A stretch of DNA of 64,000 nucleotides. Source: Polyangiaceae bacterium. Its GTDB lineage: Bacteria; Myxococcota_A; Polyangia; Polyangiales; Polyangiaceae. The stretch covers positions 1-64,000 of the forward strand of contig JAHBVX010000005.1 in the NCBI GenBank assembly GCA_019637295.1, written 5' to 3'. The position numbers and the translations under genes are program-made. Of this stretch, positions 17,895 through 25,968 are shown piece after piece; the stretch's first letter is position 1; each line of letters starts with the position of its first letter. Under the pieces are notes generated by a model, which saw only the letters and a list, made by a program, of their open reading frames with translations, ran no database searches and was not told the DNA's origin.

Positions 17895-18380
17895 GTGTCG
17901 GTGCTGGAGCAACTGGCGCTGCGGCTGCGCGTGGAGCGCGGCGAGCGCGCCGATGAGCTGACCTTCAGCCAGCGCGGGGCAACGCTGAGCGTGCGCCTCG
18001 TGTTCGAAGGGGCTCGGCTGCGCGGGCGCCTCGACACGCCGCTGGGCTTCGACTTCGAGCTGCGGGAGCTGCGAGAGTCGGACTACTACGACTTCTTCTC
18101 CAAGCCCGAGCTGACCTTCGATGATCCCGCGTTCGACGACGCGCTGCTGGTGCGCGGCGAGCCGCTGCGGACCCGGCGGCTATTGACCCCGGAACTGCGC
18201 AGCGCGCTCGTCGAGCTCGCGCGGCTCGCGACTCCCCTGCAGATCGATCGCCTGGGCCTCGAGGCGACGCTGGCGCGGAGCAGCCCGAGCGCAGACGAGC
18301 TGTGGGCGCTGATCGTCGCGGCCGGCGCGGTCCTGGACGGCATGCAGCCCAAGCGCAGACCTGCCCGCGCCTACCGCTAG
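17895..18380 (+). CDS. Conserved-looking protein of unknown function
   Basis: 161 residues from a GTG at 17895. It is soluble and charged, with an alternating strand/turn first half (LTFSQRGATLSVRLVFEGARL) and a helical second half (TPELRSALVELARLATPLQI). No signal peptide, membrane segment or catalytic motif is seen. It lies 37 nt after the SGNH hydrolase and may share its transcript. Codon usage matches neighbours, so it is likely real. Confidence 0.6.
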   Translation: MSVLEQLALRLRVERGERADELTFSQRGATLSVRLVFEGARLRGRLDTPLGFDFELRELRESDYYDFFSKPELTFDDPAFDDALLVRGEPLRTRRLLTPELRSALVELARLATPLQIDRLGLEATLARSSPSADELWALIVAAGAVLDGMQPKRRPARAYR

Positions 18381-18387
18381 CTCGAGG

Positions 18388-18954
18388 TCAACCCGAGCGT
18401 CGCTTGCCGAGCGCCGTCGCGACCAGCCCCAGCAGGAAGCCAGGGCCGCCGCCGACGAACAGCGAGACCAGCGCGGCGGCCAGCAGCGCGTCGAAGGCGT
18501 CCTTGCCGGCACCGCGATGCGCGGAAAAATACAGAGCAAACCCGGCGCCCATGCCCAGCCAGGCGGCGCTGTAGGAGCGCACCCCGCGGGCGGCGCCGAG
18601 ACCCTGCAGTACGGCGCCGAGCACGGGCGTCCCGAGCACGGCCCAGCGCACCACCCCCGCCGCGTCGCCCAGGCGCGTGTGGGCCAGCACCCAGCTCAGC
18701 GTCGCGAGCAGGAAGGCCGCGCCCACGGCGTAGGCGACCCCCGCCAGGTCCGACTCGCGGTAAGGCCCGACGGCGATCAGCGCCGCCAGCAGCGGGAACC
18801 CCACCGCGCCCCCGCTGCCCAGCCACTGCCGTCCGAAGTCGAGCCGGGACAGGAGCACGAAGGCCAACAGCGCCGCAAACAGCAGCGGAAGCCGACGCCG
18901 CTCCCAGCGCTCACGTCGCTCGGCAGCGGTCAGCTCATCCCTAGGCTTCGACAT
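18388..18954 (-). CDS. Small multi-pass membrane protein of unknown function
   Basis: 188 residues: a charged cytoplasmic N-terminus (DELTAAERRERWERRR), then about five hydrophobic segments separated by short loops, and a basic C-terminus (GKRRSG). No family motif is recognised. It converges on the preceding gene with a 7-nt gap, so the two transcripts meet there. It begins shortly before the tRNA pair, transcribed in the same direction. Confidence 0.6.
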   Translation of the reverse strand: MSKPRDELTAAERRERWERRRLPLLFAALLAFVLLSRLDFGRQWLGSGGAVGFPLLAALIAVGPYRESDLAGVAYAVGAAFLLATLSWVLAHTRLGDAAGVVRWAVLGTPVLGAVLQGLGAARGVRSYSAAWLGMGAGFALYFSAHRGAGKDAFDALLAAALVSLFVGGGPGFLLGLVATALGKRRSG

Positions 18955-19000
18955 GCACGGGGCGACGGCGCGGCGCCGCTACGACGAACACTTCAGTCTC

Positions 19001-19074
19001 GGTGACCCCAGCGAGAATCGAACTCGCGTTACCGGCGTGAGAGGCCGATGTCCTAACCGCTAGACGATGGGGCC
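19001..19074 (-). tRNA. tRNA-Glu (CTC)
   Basis: Read on the minus strand this folds as a cloverleaf. The acceptor GGCCCCA pairs with TGGGGTC (one G-T pair). The anticodon stem TCGGC/GCCGG encloses loop CTCTCAC with anticodon CTC, and the T-arm contains GTTCGATTC. The 3' end is A-CC followed by G, so the terminal CCA is not fully encoded. Confidence 0.93.
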
Positions 19075-19098
19075 GAGGGGAGGGGCGCGGAGCCCCGG

Positions 19099-19172
19099 TG
19101 GCTGGGGGACTAGGATTCGAACCTAGATAACAAGAACCAGAATCTTGCGTCCTGCCGTTAGACGATCCCCCA
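19099..19172 (-). tRNA. tRNA-Gln (CTG)
   Basis: Minus-strand cloverleaf. The acceptor TGGGGGA pairs with TCCCCCA, the anticodon stem CAAGA/TCTTG encloses loop TTCTGGT (anticodon CTG), and the T-arm contains GTTCGAATC. The discriminator G and CCA are encoded. It lies 24 nt upstream of tRNA-Glu in transcription order, so the two are probably co-transcribed. Confidence 0.94.
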
Positions 19173-19346
19173 AAGGCGACCGAGCTCGGGACCTGAGGTC
19201 CGGACCGCGATCACCCCGACCGGGGCGCATGCCCGGTGGGGAGGCGCGTACCTAGCGAACAATCGAGCGCCGGGCAAGCGAATTTCGGCGGCAGCCCCGG
19301 TGCGCCCGGCAATTTTTCCGTCGACTGGGAGCCCGGGTAGGTTGTT

Positions 19347-19376
19347 TTGACCGGCGCGGCGAAGAGGCGATATGCT
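19347..19376 (+). promoter_or_regulatory. Candidate sigma-70-type promoter
   Basis: TTGACC at 19347-19352, an 18-nt spacer and TATGCT at 19371-19376 lie about 90 nt before the phosphodiesterase start, within the 295-nt stretch between tRNA-Gln and that gene. I see no other feature in that stretch. Confidence 0.45.
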
Positions 19377-19467
19377 CGCCAGCCCATGGCGACGGAGTCC
19401 AGTGAAGGCGTGCGCGGAGGCGCGCGGGTGGCCTTGAGTACGACGGGCTGCCGGCCGGCCTTCCACC

Positions 19468-20235
19468 ATGGAGCTTAGAGTCGTCGGCTGCCACGGCGGG
19501 GAGACGCCGCAACATCGGACGAGCGCGTTCGTCGTCGACGAGCGCCTGGCGGTGGACGCGGGCTCACTCACCAGCGGCCTCGACCTGAAGCTGCAGTTTC
19601 GCCTCGGGGCCGTGCTCATCAGCCACGCCCACCTCGACCACATCCGGGATCTGGCCACCATCGCCGACAACCGCTGCCAGGCCGAGTGCGAGCCGCTGAT
19701 CGTCGCGGCGAGCCGGGGCACCATCGCGACGCTGAAGAAGCACTTCTTCAACAACCTGCTGTGGCCGGACTTCTCGGAAATACCGAACAAGGCCCATCCG
19801 ACCATTCGATTTCAGGAGCTTCGCTCGGAGAAGCCCACACGAATAGGCGACTACGAGGTCGAAAGCGTGCCGGTGGATCACACCATCGAGAGCGCGGGCT
19901 TCATCATCCGTGGCTCCGACGCCACCATCGCGTACAGCGGCGACACCGGCCCGACGGACCGGCTGTGGGAGCGGCTGCGGGGCGAGCCAGACCTCAAGGC
20001 GCTGCTGATGGAAGTGAGCTTTCCGAACCGCGAGCAGCGCCTCGCCACGGTGAGCGGCCACCACACGCCGCGCACGCTGGCGATGGATCTGAAGAAGTAC
20101 GGCAAGCCCAAGGACCTGCCGACGCTGCTCTATCACATCAAGCCCGTGTTCCAGTCCGAGGTCGAACAGGAGTGCGCCAAGCTCAAGGGCGTGAACCTGA
20201 CCGTGCTCGGGCTCGGTGACCAGTTCGTTCTCTGA
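19468..20235 (+). CDS. Metallo-beta-lactamase-fold hydrolase, class II cyclic-nucleotide phosphodiesterase-like
   Basis: 255 residues. The metal site HAHLDH (residues ~52-57) follows LGAVLIS, a later His lies in VPVDHTIES, and an Asp lies in IAYSGDTGPTD. This pattern fits class II 3',5'-cyclic nucleotide phosphodiesterases and RNase Z-like enzymes; I favour the former because of the length and the YSGDTG-LLMEVSFPN stretch. It is a cytoplasmic enzyme without a signal. It is the last chromosomal gene before the dif-like site, which begins 51 nt after its stop. Confidence 0.75.
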   Translation: MELRVVGCHGGETPQHRTSAFVVDERLAVDAGSLTSGLDLKLQFRLGAVLISHAHLDHIRDLATIADNRCQAECEPLIVAASRGTIATLKKHFFNNLLWPDFSEIPNKAHPTIRFQELRSEKPTRIGDYEVESVPVDHTIESAGFIIRGSDATIAYSGDTGPTDRLWERLRGEPDLKALLMEVSFPNREQRLATVSGHHTPRTLAMDLKKYGKPKDLPTLLYHIKPVFQSEVEQECAKLKGVNLTVLGLGDQFVL

Positions 20236-20286
20236 CGCGGTGCCAGGGAGACCCGGCGCCGGCCGCCGCCTCTCGCCGTTCCATAA

Positions 20287-20314
20287 AGTTGACATAATGT
20301 ATCTTATGCGAAGA
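20287..20314. other. dif-like Xer recombination site (attL)
   Basis: An 11-6-11 bp arrangement: left arm AGTTGACATAA, centre TGTATC, right arm TTATGCGAAGA. The inner CATAA/TTATG palindrome and the TGTAT centre match bacterial dif sites bound by XerC and XerD. If so, the chromosome terminus lies here and the left arm is host-derived while the right arm came from the integrated element. The site stays a complete dif after integration. Confidence 0.75.
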
Positions 20315-20460
20315 ACTATGGACAAAAAAGCGTCCAGGGAAGGGCGCCAGCACTTGCGCGCACCCACGAGCAGTTGTCAGAATAAACCCCGTCATCGAGA
20401 GCCTTTCGTAAGGGACACTGGAGATGACCAGCTCGGGCCGCGACAACGGCGTCGAGTCGG

Positions 20461-20484
20461 ACGCCCCGCAGCAATGCGGGGCGT
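20461..20484. other. Perfect 10-bp hairpin with GCAA tetraloop
   Basis: The stem ACGCCCCGCA/TGCGGGGCGT encloses loop GCAA in the 260-nt noncoding left end of the element, about 90 nt before its first gene. No T-run follows. It could terminate read-through from the chromosome, protect an mRNA leader, or act as a structured DNA signal. Nothing else is recognised in 20,315-20,574. Confidence 0.5.
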
Positions 20485-20574
20485 TCGCTTATTTGGTCCG
20501 CTGGATGGGCGCCTGTCCAGCAGGAAACGGACGCGCGTTGACGTTCACGCGAGATCTGCCGGATCTAGTGGAGA

Positions 20575-20889
20575 ATGAACCTCCCCGATCTCGTGCCCTT
20601 CGAGCCCTCCGGGCATAGCGCCGCCGACCGCGCCGCCATCAAGGGGCTGCTGGTGCGCGCCCTCACACTCGTGCTTCACGCCTGGCGCGATCGCGGGATG
20701 CTCGGCGAAGCGCCGATGGTGGTGCGCCTCGGCACCGACACGGACGCGCGGGAGCTCGTGCTCGAGCTGCACCGTGATGAGCTCACGGTGCGCGTCGGTG
20801 ACGACGTGCACGTGTTGCCGTGGGACGTCGATGATCAGGTCGAGCGCGGGCTGGCAGATCTGATGGCGGTCCGCCGCTCGCGCCGCTAG
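20575..20889 (+). CDS. Small element protein of unknown function
   Basis: 104 residues, first gene of the element's plus-strand chain. The N-terminal half is helical (AADRAAIKGLLVRALTLVL) and the C-terminal half strand-rich and acidic (LVLELHRDELTVRVGDDVHV), with a short basic end (RRSRR). No membrane segment or known motif. The GC pattern and the ATG next to GTGGAG support a real gene. Its place at the leading edge would suit an early or regulatory protein, but that is conjecture. Confidence 0.55.
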   Translation: MNLPDLVPFEPSGHSAADRAAIKGLLVRALTLVLHAWRDRGMLGEAPMVVRLGTDTDARELVLELHRDELTVRVGDDVHVLPWDVDDQVERGLADLMAVRRSRR

Positions 20890-20940
20890 TCAAGGGGCGC
20901 CCGGTTTCACGTCGTCGGCCGATCGCGTCATCCTCCCCGC

Positions 20941-23127
20941 GTGCAGCACGTCGACTACCTCGAGCACGACGCCGCGTTGTTCGGCGGGCTGAAGAAGGCC
21001 GTGAAGAAGGCGGCGAAGGGCGTGGGTGGTGTGGCGAAGGGCGCCGCGAAGGCGGCCACCTCGGTGGCCTCGACGGTGGCGCGTCCGGTCGGCGAGCTCA
21101 GCAAGTCGCCCCTTTGGAACGTCGCCCAGACCGGCGTGAGCTTCATCCCCGGCGTGGGCCAGGGCGTGTCGGCAGGCATGGCAGCGGCGGCCGCGCTCGG
21201 CCGCGGCGAGAGCGCACGGGACATCGCGCTCTCCGCGGCGCGCGGCGCCATCCCTGGTGGCCCGCTCGCCCAGGCGGCCTTCGACGTGGCCGTGGGCGCG
21301 GCGCGCGGGCAGCGCCTGGACGAGGCTGCGCTCGGCGCCGCGCGCGAGCAGCTCCCCGGCGGCGCGGCAGCTCGAGCAGCATTCGACGCCGGCGTGGCCC
21401 TCGCTCAGGGTTCGCGTGTCGACTCGGCCGCGGCGGCCGCGGCGCGCGCCGAGCTCGGCCGCGCGGGACGCGACGTCTTCGACGCGGCGTTGCGCGCCGC
21501 GAACGTGCAACGCGGCTTCCCTCGCCGCGGCGACCAGGTCGTGTTCCCCGCGCTCGGCCGCGGCCCGCAAGCTGTCGCTCGAGCGCTCGCGACGCAACCC
21601 GGCTTCCGTGGACTGCGCACGAACCAGATCGCACAGAGGATGGGACTCCCGACGCAGGCGGCGCGCCAAGGCGCCGCGGCGTGGCTGCAGAAGTTCGGGG
21701 GGCGTGCCATCGGCGTGCGCGACGTCGGCGACTTCGATTCGCTCGAGAGCGCCGCAGACCGCCTCGGTGTCGAGCTGCCCGAGGACCTCGACGCCGATCC
21801 GCCGGTCGAATACGACCACTTGATCCCGCTGCCCCCCGTGGGCGTGTCGCGCGATCTACTGCTGAAGCTCTACAACGACGGGCCGCCCGATCTGAGGAAG
21901 GCCATTCAGGCGCACGGGCTCTTGCCGATGCTCGCCCAGAACGTCGGCGAGCTCGACGGCAAGGGCGGCTGGACGATCCGGAGCGGAGACCTGCCCTATC
22001 TGGTCGCTCAGAAGGTCACCGGCGACAGCAACCGCTGGCAGGAGATCCCGCTCGTGAACCCCGGCATGGCCGTGGTGCACAAGAAGGACTCCGCGGGCAA
22101 GGTCACGTGGTCCGGAATCGAACCCTGGCACATCGGCAAGACCATCAACTTGCCGCCATCCTGGATCGTCGGAGCCATGCCCGAGATCGTGGTCCCGTCG
22201 TTGCCAGCGAGCATTCCGGGCGCGGCGGCGGCGCCGAGCATCCCGGGCGGGCCGCCCTTCCCTCCGCCGAGCGTCTACCCGACGGGCTACCCGACGGCGT
22301 ACTACATCGTGCAGGCGGGAGACACGGGCACCAAGATCGCCCAGCGCATCACCGGCGACGGCAACCGCTGGAAAGAGCTCCGCGACATGAACCCGAGCAC
22401 GGCGGACAGCCAGATCGGGATGAAGGCGAACGTCGGCCAGAAGCTGCACCTCCCTCCGGCGTGGGTGAAGCCGGCGCCGGTGGTGGTGCCGCCGCCGGTG
22501 GTGCCGCAAGTCCCTCCCGGGCTGCAGATCGAGCCTCCCGAGGGCTTCGCGTGGCCGCCCGAGTTTCTGCCGTCGTTGCCCCCTCCGACGGCGAGCTTCC
22601 CGTTGCCTCCCGAGGCAGCTCCTCCGCTGGCGACACCTCCGCCGCTCGCCAGCGCGCCACCACTCGCCGTTCCGCCGCTGCCGGTGTCCCTGCCGCCCAC
22701 GCCGGCGCCGGCCACAACGCCGGCGCCGGCCGCACCTGTGGTGACGGGCACGACTCAGCAGATCGCGGCCGTCCAGGTGCAGCTCGGCTACTTCTTCAAG
22801 GCTCACTCGGACGCGACGTGGGCGGTCCCCGCGGCGCCGTTCGGGACGGTGCCCTCGGATTACTCCGGGGTGTGGGATCAACGGTCGTTCCAGGCGATGG
22901 CGGCCTTTCAAGCGTGGTGGAACGGCCGCAAGAAGTCGCCGGCGTTGCGCACCGACGGCATGCCCGATGCGCAGTCGATCGCGGCGTTGCGCGCTCAGGT
23001 CGACGAAGACCTCGGCGTGCAGAAGTCCGGCGGCGGCGCAGTCGCCGGTGGCACCGCTTCGGGCGGCGGCGGAGACATCGCCCCGATCCTCCTGGGCGGT
23101 GGCGCCCTCTACCTGCTCTTCCGATGA
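20941..23127 (+). CDS. Large LysM/peptidoglycan-binding virion protein with C-terminal anchor
   Basis: 728 residues from a GTG. Residues ~10-45 are a basic glycine-zipper helix (GGLKKAVKKAAKGVGGVAKG), followed by Ala-rich repeats containing ARGAIPGGPLAQAAFDVAVG-type units (~100-200). Two LysM-like modules come next: SGDLPYLVAQKVTGDSNRW and YYIVQAGDTGTKIAQRITGD, each ending in a LPP(S/A)W turn. A Pro-rich stretch (~520-600) precedes a PG-binding-1-like fold (VQVQLGYFF, WDQRSFQAMAAFQAWW, DGMP). The last residues IAPILLGGGALYLLF form a membrane anchor. This reads as a host-wall recognition or penetration spike on the particle. It overlaps the next gene by 4 nt. Confidence 0.75.
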   Translation: MQHVDYLEHDAALFGGLKKAVKKAAKGVGGVAKGAAKAATSVASTVARPVGELSKSPLWNVAQTGVSFIPGVGQGVSAGMAAAAALGRGESARDIALSAARGAIPGGPLAQAAFDVAVGAARGQRLDEAALGAAREQLPGGAAARAAFDAGVALAQGSRVDSAAAAAARAELGRAGRDVFDAALRAANVQRGFPRRGDQVVFPALGRGPQAVARALATQPGFRGLRTNQIAQRMGLPTQAARQGAAAWLQKFGGRAIGVRDVGDFDSLESAADRLGVELPEDLDADPPVEYDHLIPLPPVGVSRDLLLKLYNDGPPDLRKAIQAHGLLPMLAQNVGELDGKGGWTIRSGDLPYLVAQKVTGDSNRWQEIPLVNPGMAVVHKKDSAGKVTWSGIEPWHIGKTINLPPSWIVGAMPEIVVPSLPASIPGAAAAPSIPGGPPFPPPSVYPTGYPTAYYIVQAGDTGTKIAQRITGDGNRWKELRDMNPSTADSQIGMKANVGQKLHLPPAWVKPAPVVVPPPVVPQVPPGLQIEPPEGFAWPPEFLPSLPPPTASFPLPPEAAPPLATPPPLASAPPLAVPPLPVSLPPTPAPATTPAPAAPVVTGTTQQIAAVQVQLGYFFKAHSDATWAVPAAPFGTVPSDYSGVWDQRSFQAMAAFQAWWNGRKKSPALRTDGMPDAQSIAALRAQVDEDLGVQKSGGGAVAGGTASGGGGDIAPILLGGGALYLLFR

Positions 23128-23912
23128 CGACGTCCGTGCTCTGGACCCACACCGATCCGCGCGGCTTGCAGCCGGCGATCACCGGTGCGCTCGCTCGAGC
23201 GGAAGCCGGGTCGTGGAGCAACGACTCGGGGTCTCGGGCGGACATGCGCGCGTTGATGCTCGCGGCGCTAGGCGCCAGCGCGAACCTCTCCGCGCTGCCC
23301 GTCGGTCCGGCGGGCGAGTATGGGTCCTCGGTCTTCCCTCAGACGAAGTCGGAGCGGACGGACCACCAAGAGGCGCAGCAAGCCATCCTGCAGGGCGTCG
23401 CTCTCTTGCAGACCGGCGGACGTGATCCGCTCGCGGCGCCGAAGCGCGGGGGCAAGATCTTCACCGAGGGTGGCGAGCCGGCGACGTTCAAGGCAGACGA
23501 CGTGGCTCTCGGGTGGGCGGGCGCCGTCGCGATCGTGGGAGTCGTCGGAGTGCTCGCGTGCACGACCTGGCAGTACTTCAGCCAGAAGAACGAGCTCGAG
23601 TTCATCCGCGTGTCGACTGACGCCAACGTGAAGAAGCACGCCGAAGCCCTTGGGCGCGTCACGTCGATGGTCGACGGGCACCGGGCGAAGGAAGAGAAGG
23701 CGGGCTCGAGCTTGCCCTGGGACGAGCAAGAGATGCTCATCCTGAACCAGCTCCTGGCGACGTCGAAGAGCCTCGCGGACTGGAAGCCGCCGGCGCCGGT
23801 CACGATCCCCAACACCGCGGCCGCCGTCGACAAGGTGGCGGGCGCCGTCGCTTCAACCACGAACTGGCTCCCCTTGGTTGGCCTAGCAGCCGCCGTGTGG
23901 GCCCTTTCCTGA
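23124..23912 (+). CDS. Element membrane protein with two hydrophobic segments
   Basis: 262 residues; the ATG overlaps the previous stop (ATGA). The N-terminal ~130 residues are polar, then a strong membrane segment (LGWAGAVAIVGVVGVLACTT, ~134-153). A helical charged region follows (KNELEFIRVSTDANVKKHAE and SLPWDEQEMLILNQLLATSK) and the protein finishes with a terminal hydrophobic end (NWLPLVGLAAAVWALS). The sequence resembles no family I know. Its position between the wall-binding protein and the candidate capsid gene suggests a virion membrane component. Confidence 0.65.
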   Translation: MTTSVLWTHTDPRGLQPAITGALARAEAGSWSNDSGSRADMRALMLAALGASANLSALPVGPAGEYGSSVFPQTKSERTDHQEAQQAILQGVALLQTGGRDPLAAPKRGGKIFTEGGEPATFKADDVALGWAGAVAIVGVVGVLACTTWQYFSQKNELEFIRVSTDANVKKHAEALGRVTSMVDGHRAKEEKAGSSLPWDEQEMLILNQLLATSKSLADWKPPAPVTIPNTAAAVDKVAGAVASTTNWLPLVGLAAAVWALS

Positions 23913-23919
23913 GGACACC

Positions 23920-24384
23920 ATGGCAAAGAAGTCGATCAAAGAGCGAATCAGCGAGGCCCGCGCGAAGACCCGCGCGGCCATGAAGCGTGGCGGCGCCATC
24001 GCCGGAAACATGAAGCCGATCGGCGTAGCTGCCGCGGCGGGCGCCGTCGCCGACCTCGGCGGCCAGTTCGCGGCGGAGAAGATCGATCTGGTCGGCAAGA
24101 ACTGGTACGGGCAGCCCGCGCTCATGCTGCTGGCCGCTCTCCTGGTGCGCAAGAAGAGCACGACGGCTGCACTGGGCATCGCCGGCGCCGCCGGCGCGAA
24201 GGCGCGTTTCAACTACGCGCTGAACCAGTTCCAGACCGGAAAGGCGCAGCACTCGCCAGTGAAGGTCTTCGGCCAGCCCGCCGCGGGAGGCGGCGGCGGC
24301 GGGGGGAACGTCGGGATGCTGCAGGACGCCGGCACCGGCGGCAGCAACGTCGAGATGCTCTTCGGCCAGGACCAAGTCGCCTGA
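23920..24384 (+). CDS. Small basic/Ala-rich element protein, likely membrane-associated
   Basis: 154 residues after GAGGACACC. The basic N-terminal helix (AKKSIKERISEARAKTRAAM) is followed by two moderately hydrophobic segments (IGVAAAAGAVADLGGQFA and QPALMLLAALLV) and a Gly-rich C-terminal tail (GGGGGGG, then GGSNVEMLFGQ). The style fits a small structural or membrane protein of a virion. It immediately precedes the candidate capsid gene. Function is unknown. Confidence 0.6.
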   Translation: MAKKSIKERISEARAKTRAAMKRGGAIAGNMKPIGVAAAAGAVADLGGQFAAEKIDLVGKNWYGQPALMLLAALLVRKKSTTAALGIAGAAGAKARFNYALNQFQTGKAQHSPVKVFGQPAAGGGGGGGNVGMLQDAGTGGSNVEMLFGQDQVA

Positions 24385-24431
24385 GCCACCACCGCGCCAC
24401 CATCGATCACCCATAGGGACGGAAACCCATC

Positions 24432-25307
24432 ATGAATCGACCAGCGAACCTCATCCCCGCCGCATACGAGCGGCTCCTCAAGCAGTACGAAGCAGCCGGT
24501 GACGACTTCCAGATCACCACTCGCCCCTACTACTCCTCCGGTGCGTTCAGGTTCACCGTCGACAGCCGCTTCGGCCCGGTCGCAGGCGCCCAGCGTGTGG
24601 GGCTGCTGGCCCCGGCCGGCCAGACCATCATGCTGTTCAGCTACGCGCTCACTCAGTCCGTGGCCGGCGCCAACCTGGGCAACCGTGTCGCGACCGAGGC
24701 CGACACGAACATCGCGGAAGCGCAGGAAACGAATGATGAGGACTTCGCCATCGAGGGAATCAGCGCGACGGCGCGCGGCGTGCGCTGTGACTACGCGGTG
24801 GGAACATTCCCCGAAGTGTTCCCTAACGTGAGCGAGAACTTGGTCGAAGCCATCACCGACGCGACGACTCCGATCTACGATCCGTCGTCGCTCATCATCC
24901 CGGCGGAAGTGGGATCGCCCCTGACGCTGCAAGACACGCTCTTCGAGGCACTGAAGCCCTACGTCACCCTGACGGAGAGCTGGAACCGCAAGGGAGGCGA
25001 TCACTACGGCACGCTCGACCAAGTGCCGGAGGGCGGCGCGAAGAGCTACCTCGGCGCGAGCGGCGAGCCCACTCACCACAACTTCTTCCGCATGCCCGAG
25101 GGCAAGATCTGGCGCCGCGAGGGCGCGACGCAAGATACGAAGTACCAGCTCACCGCGAGGCTGGAACAAGACGTGTATGTCATCGTGTCCGAGCCCGGCG
25201 TCCTGACCGTCGAAGACGGCGGCCTGGGCGATCTGACCGCGCTGTGGCTGGACTGGAAGCTTCGGCTCCACGGCCACGCTTTCTACTACCCAAGCCACAA
25301 CGCCTGA
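24432..25307 (+). CDS. Candidate major capsid protein (jelly-roll type suspected)
   Basis: 291 residues, preceded by a good Shine-Dalgarno (AGGGACGGA). It is soluble, strongly beta-patterned and without signal or transmembrane segment: DFQITTRPYYSSGAFRFTVD early, KYQLTARLEQDVYVIVSEPG late, and a final strand-like LWLDWKLRLHGHAFYYPS. Size and beta content fit double-jelly-roll coat proteins of tailless phages (roughly 250-400 aa), and there is no HK97-type pattern. It is the best-spaced gene in the element and is followed by a large hairpin, both consistent with high expression. The fold is inferred; only structure prediction could settle it. Confidence 0.5.
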   Translation: MNRPANLIPAAYERLLKQYEAAGDDFQITTRPYYSSGAFRFTVDSRFGPVAGAQRVGLLAPAGQTIMLFSYALTQSVAGANLGNRVATEADTNIAEAQETNDEDFAIEGISATARGVRCDYAVGTFPEVFPNVSENLVEAITDATTPIYDPSSLIIPAEVGSPLTLQDTLFEALKPYVTLTESWNRKGGDHYGTLDQVPEGGAKSYLGASGEPTHHNFFRMPEGKIWRREGATQDTKYQLTARLEQDVYVIVSEPGVLTVEDGGLGDLTALWLDWKLRLHGHAFYYPSHNA

Positions 25308-25317
25308 TTCCAAGAGT

Positions 25318-25366
25318 CCGAGAGGGGCCGACGCGGGCGGGGGGGCCCGGGCGTCGGCCCTCTCGG
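25318..25366 (+). terminator. Strong hairpin after the candidate capsid gene
   Basis: The arms at 25318-25334 and 25351-25366 pair over 16 bp with one bulged G; the 16-nt G/C-rich loop could pair further. It sits 10 nt after the stop of the candidate capsid gene and 23 nt before the next start. There is no clear T-run, so partial termination or mRNA 3'-end protection is likely, as is common after abundant coat-protein genes. Confidence 0.6.
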
Positions 25367-25389
25367 GCCCCTTCCCTCTCGAGCCCCAA

Positions 25390-25968
25390 ATGAGCAACCT
25401 CAACTTCGCCGTGCGCAAGTTCCTCGCGAACGCGCGGCGCTCTCCCGTCGCGGCGGTCGGCGAGGCCCTCGATGAGCTCGAGCGCGAGGCGGACAAGGCG
25501 TTCGATGGCGCCTACGTGTCACACACTTCGCCCGTCGCCACGAACACGTGGATGGCGCGAATGGCGCTCCTCAACACGCAACAGGAGAGCGCTCCGGACC
25601 AAATCTCGATGGGCATGCCCGTCGAGATCGTCGGCTTCCTGCCGACCATCCTCGGTCTGCAAGACACGGACGTGTTGCGGGCGCCTCCCATGCAGGCGAT
25701 CGACTTGTCGATCGAGCTCAACCGCCGGGAAGTGATCACTGCTCGAGCGGAGAGCGGCGCCGCTGCCGGCGAGGACGTCAATGTGGTGAACCTCCCGATG
25801 GTGAGCGCGCGCATCGCGAATCGTCTCATCGGCTGGCGGCTCTCCGCCGCGGATCCCACAATCAGCATCCAATGCCGCTGGGCCGTCCCGCTTGCCATCG
25901 TGACCGCCATGGGATGGTGCGACGTGCAGGTGAGCCTCGGGATCTTCGTGCGGAGAATCGAGGACTGA
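25390..25968 (+). CDS. Element structural-type protein, unknown
   Basis: 192 residues. The N-terminal ~45 residues form charged helices (AVGEALDELEREADKAFDGA); the rest is mixed with beta-like hydrophobic strands, ending ISIQCRWAVPLAIV and CDVQVSLGIFVRRIED. No transmembrane anchor. It starts after the post-capsid hairpin and overlaps the next gene in a TGATG. A minor capsid or vertex role is possible; no motif supports a specific name. Confidence 0.6.
   Translation: MSNLNFAVRKFLANARRSPVAAVGEALDELEREADKAFDGAYVSHTSPVATNTWMARMALLNTQQESAPDQISMGMPVEIVGFLPTILGLQDTDVLRAPPMQAIDLSIELNRREVITARAESGAAAGEDVNVVNLPMVSARIANRLIGWRLSAADPTISIQCRWAVPLAIVTAMGWCDVQVSLGIFVRRIED

Noticed and set aside
20289-20314. 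TTGACA at 20289 as a promoter -35 box
   Set aside because: No -10 element stands at 16-18 nt, and the sequence is better explained as the XerC arm of the dif-like site, which is matched at 34,917-34,932.
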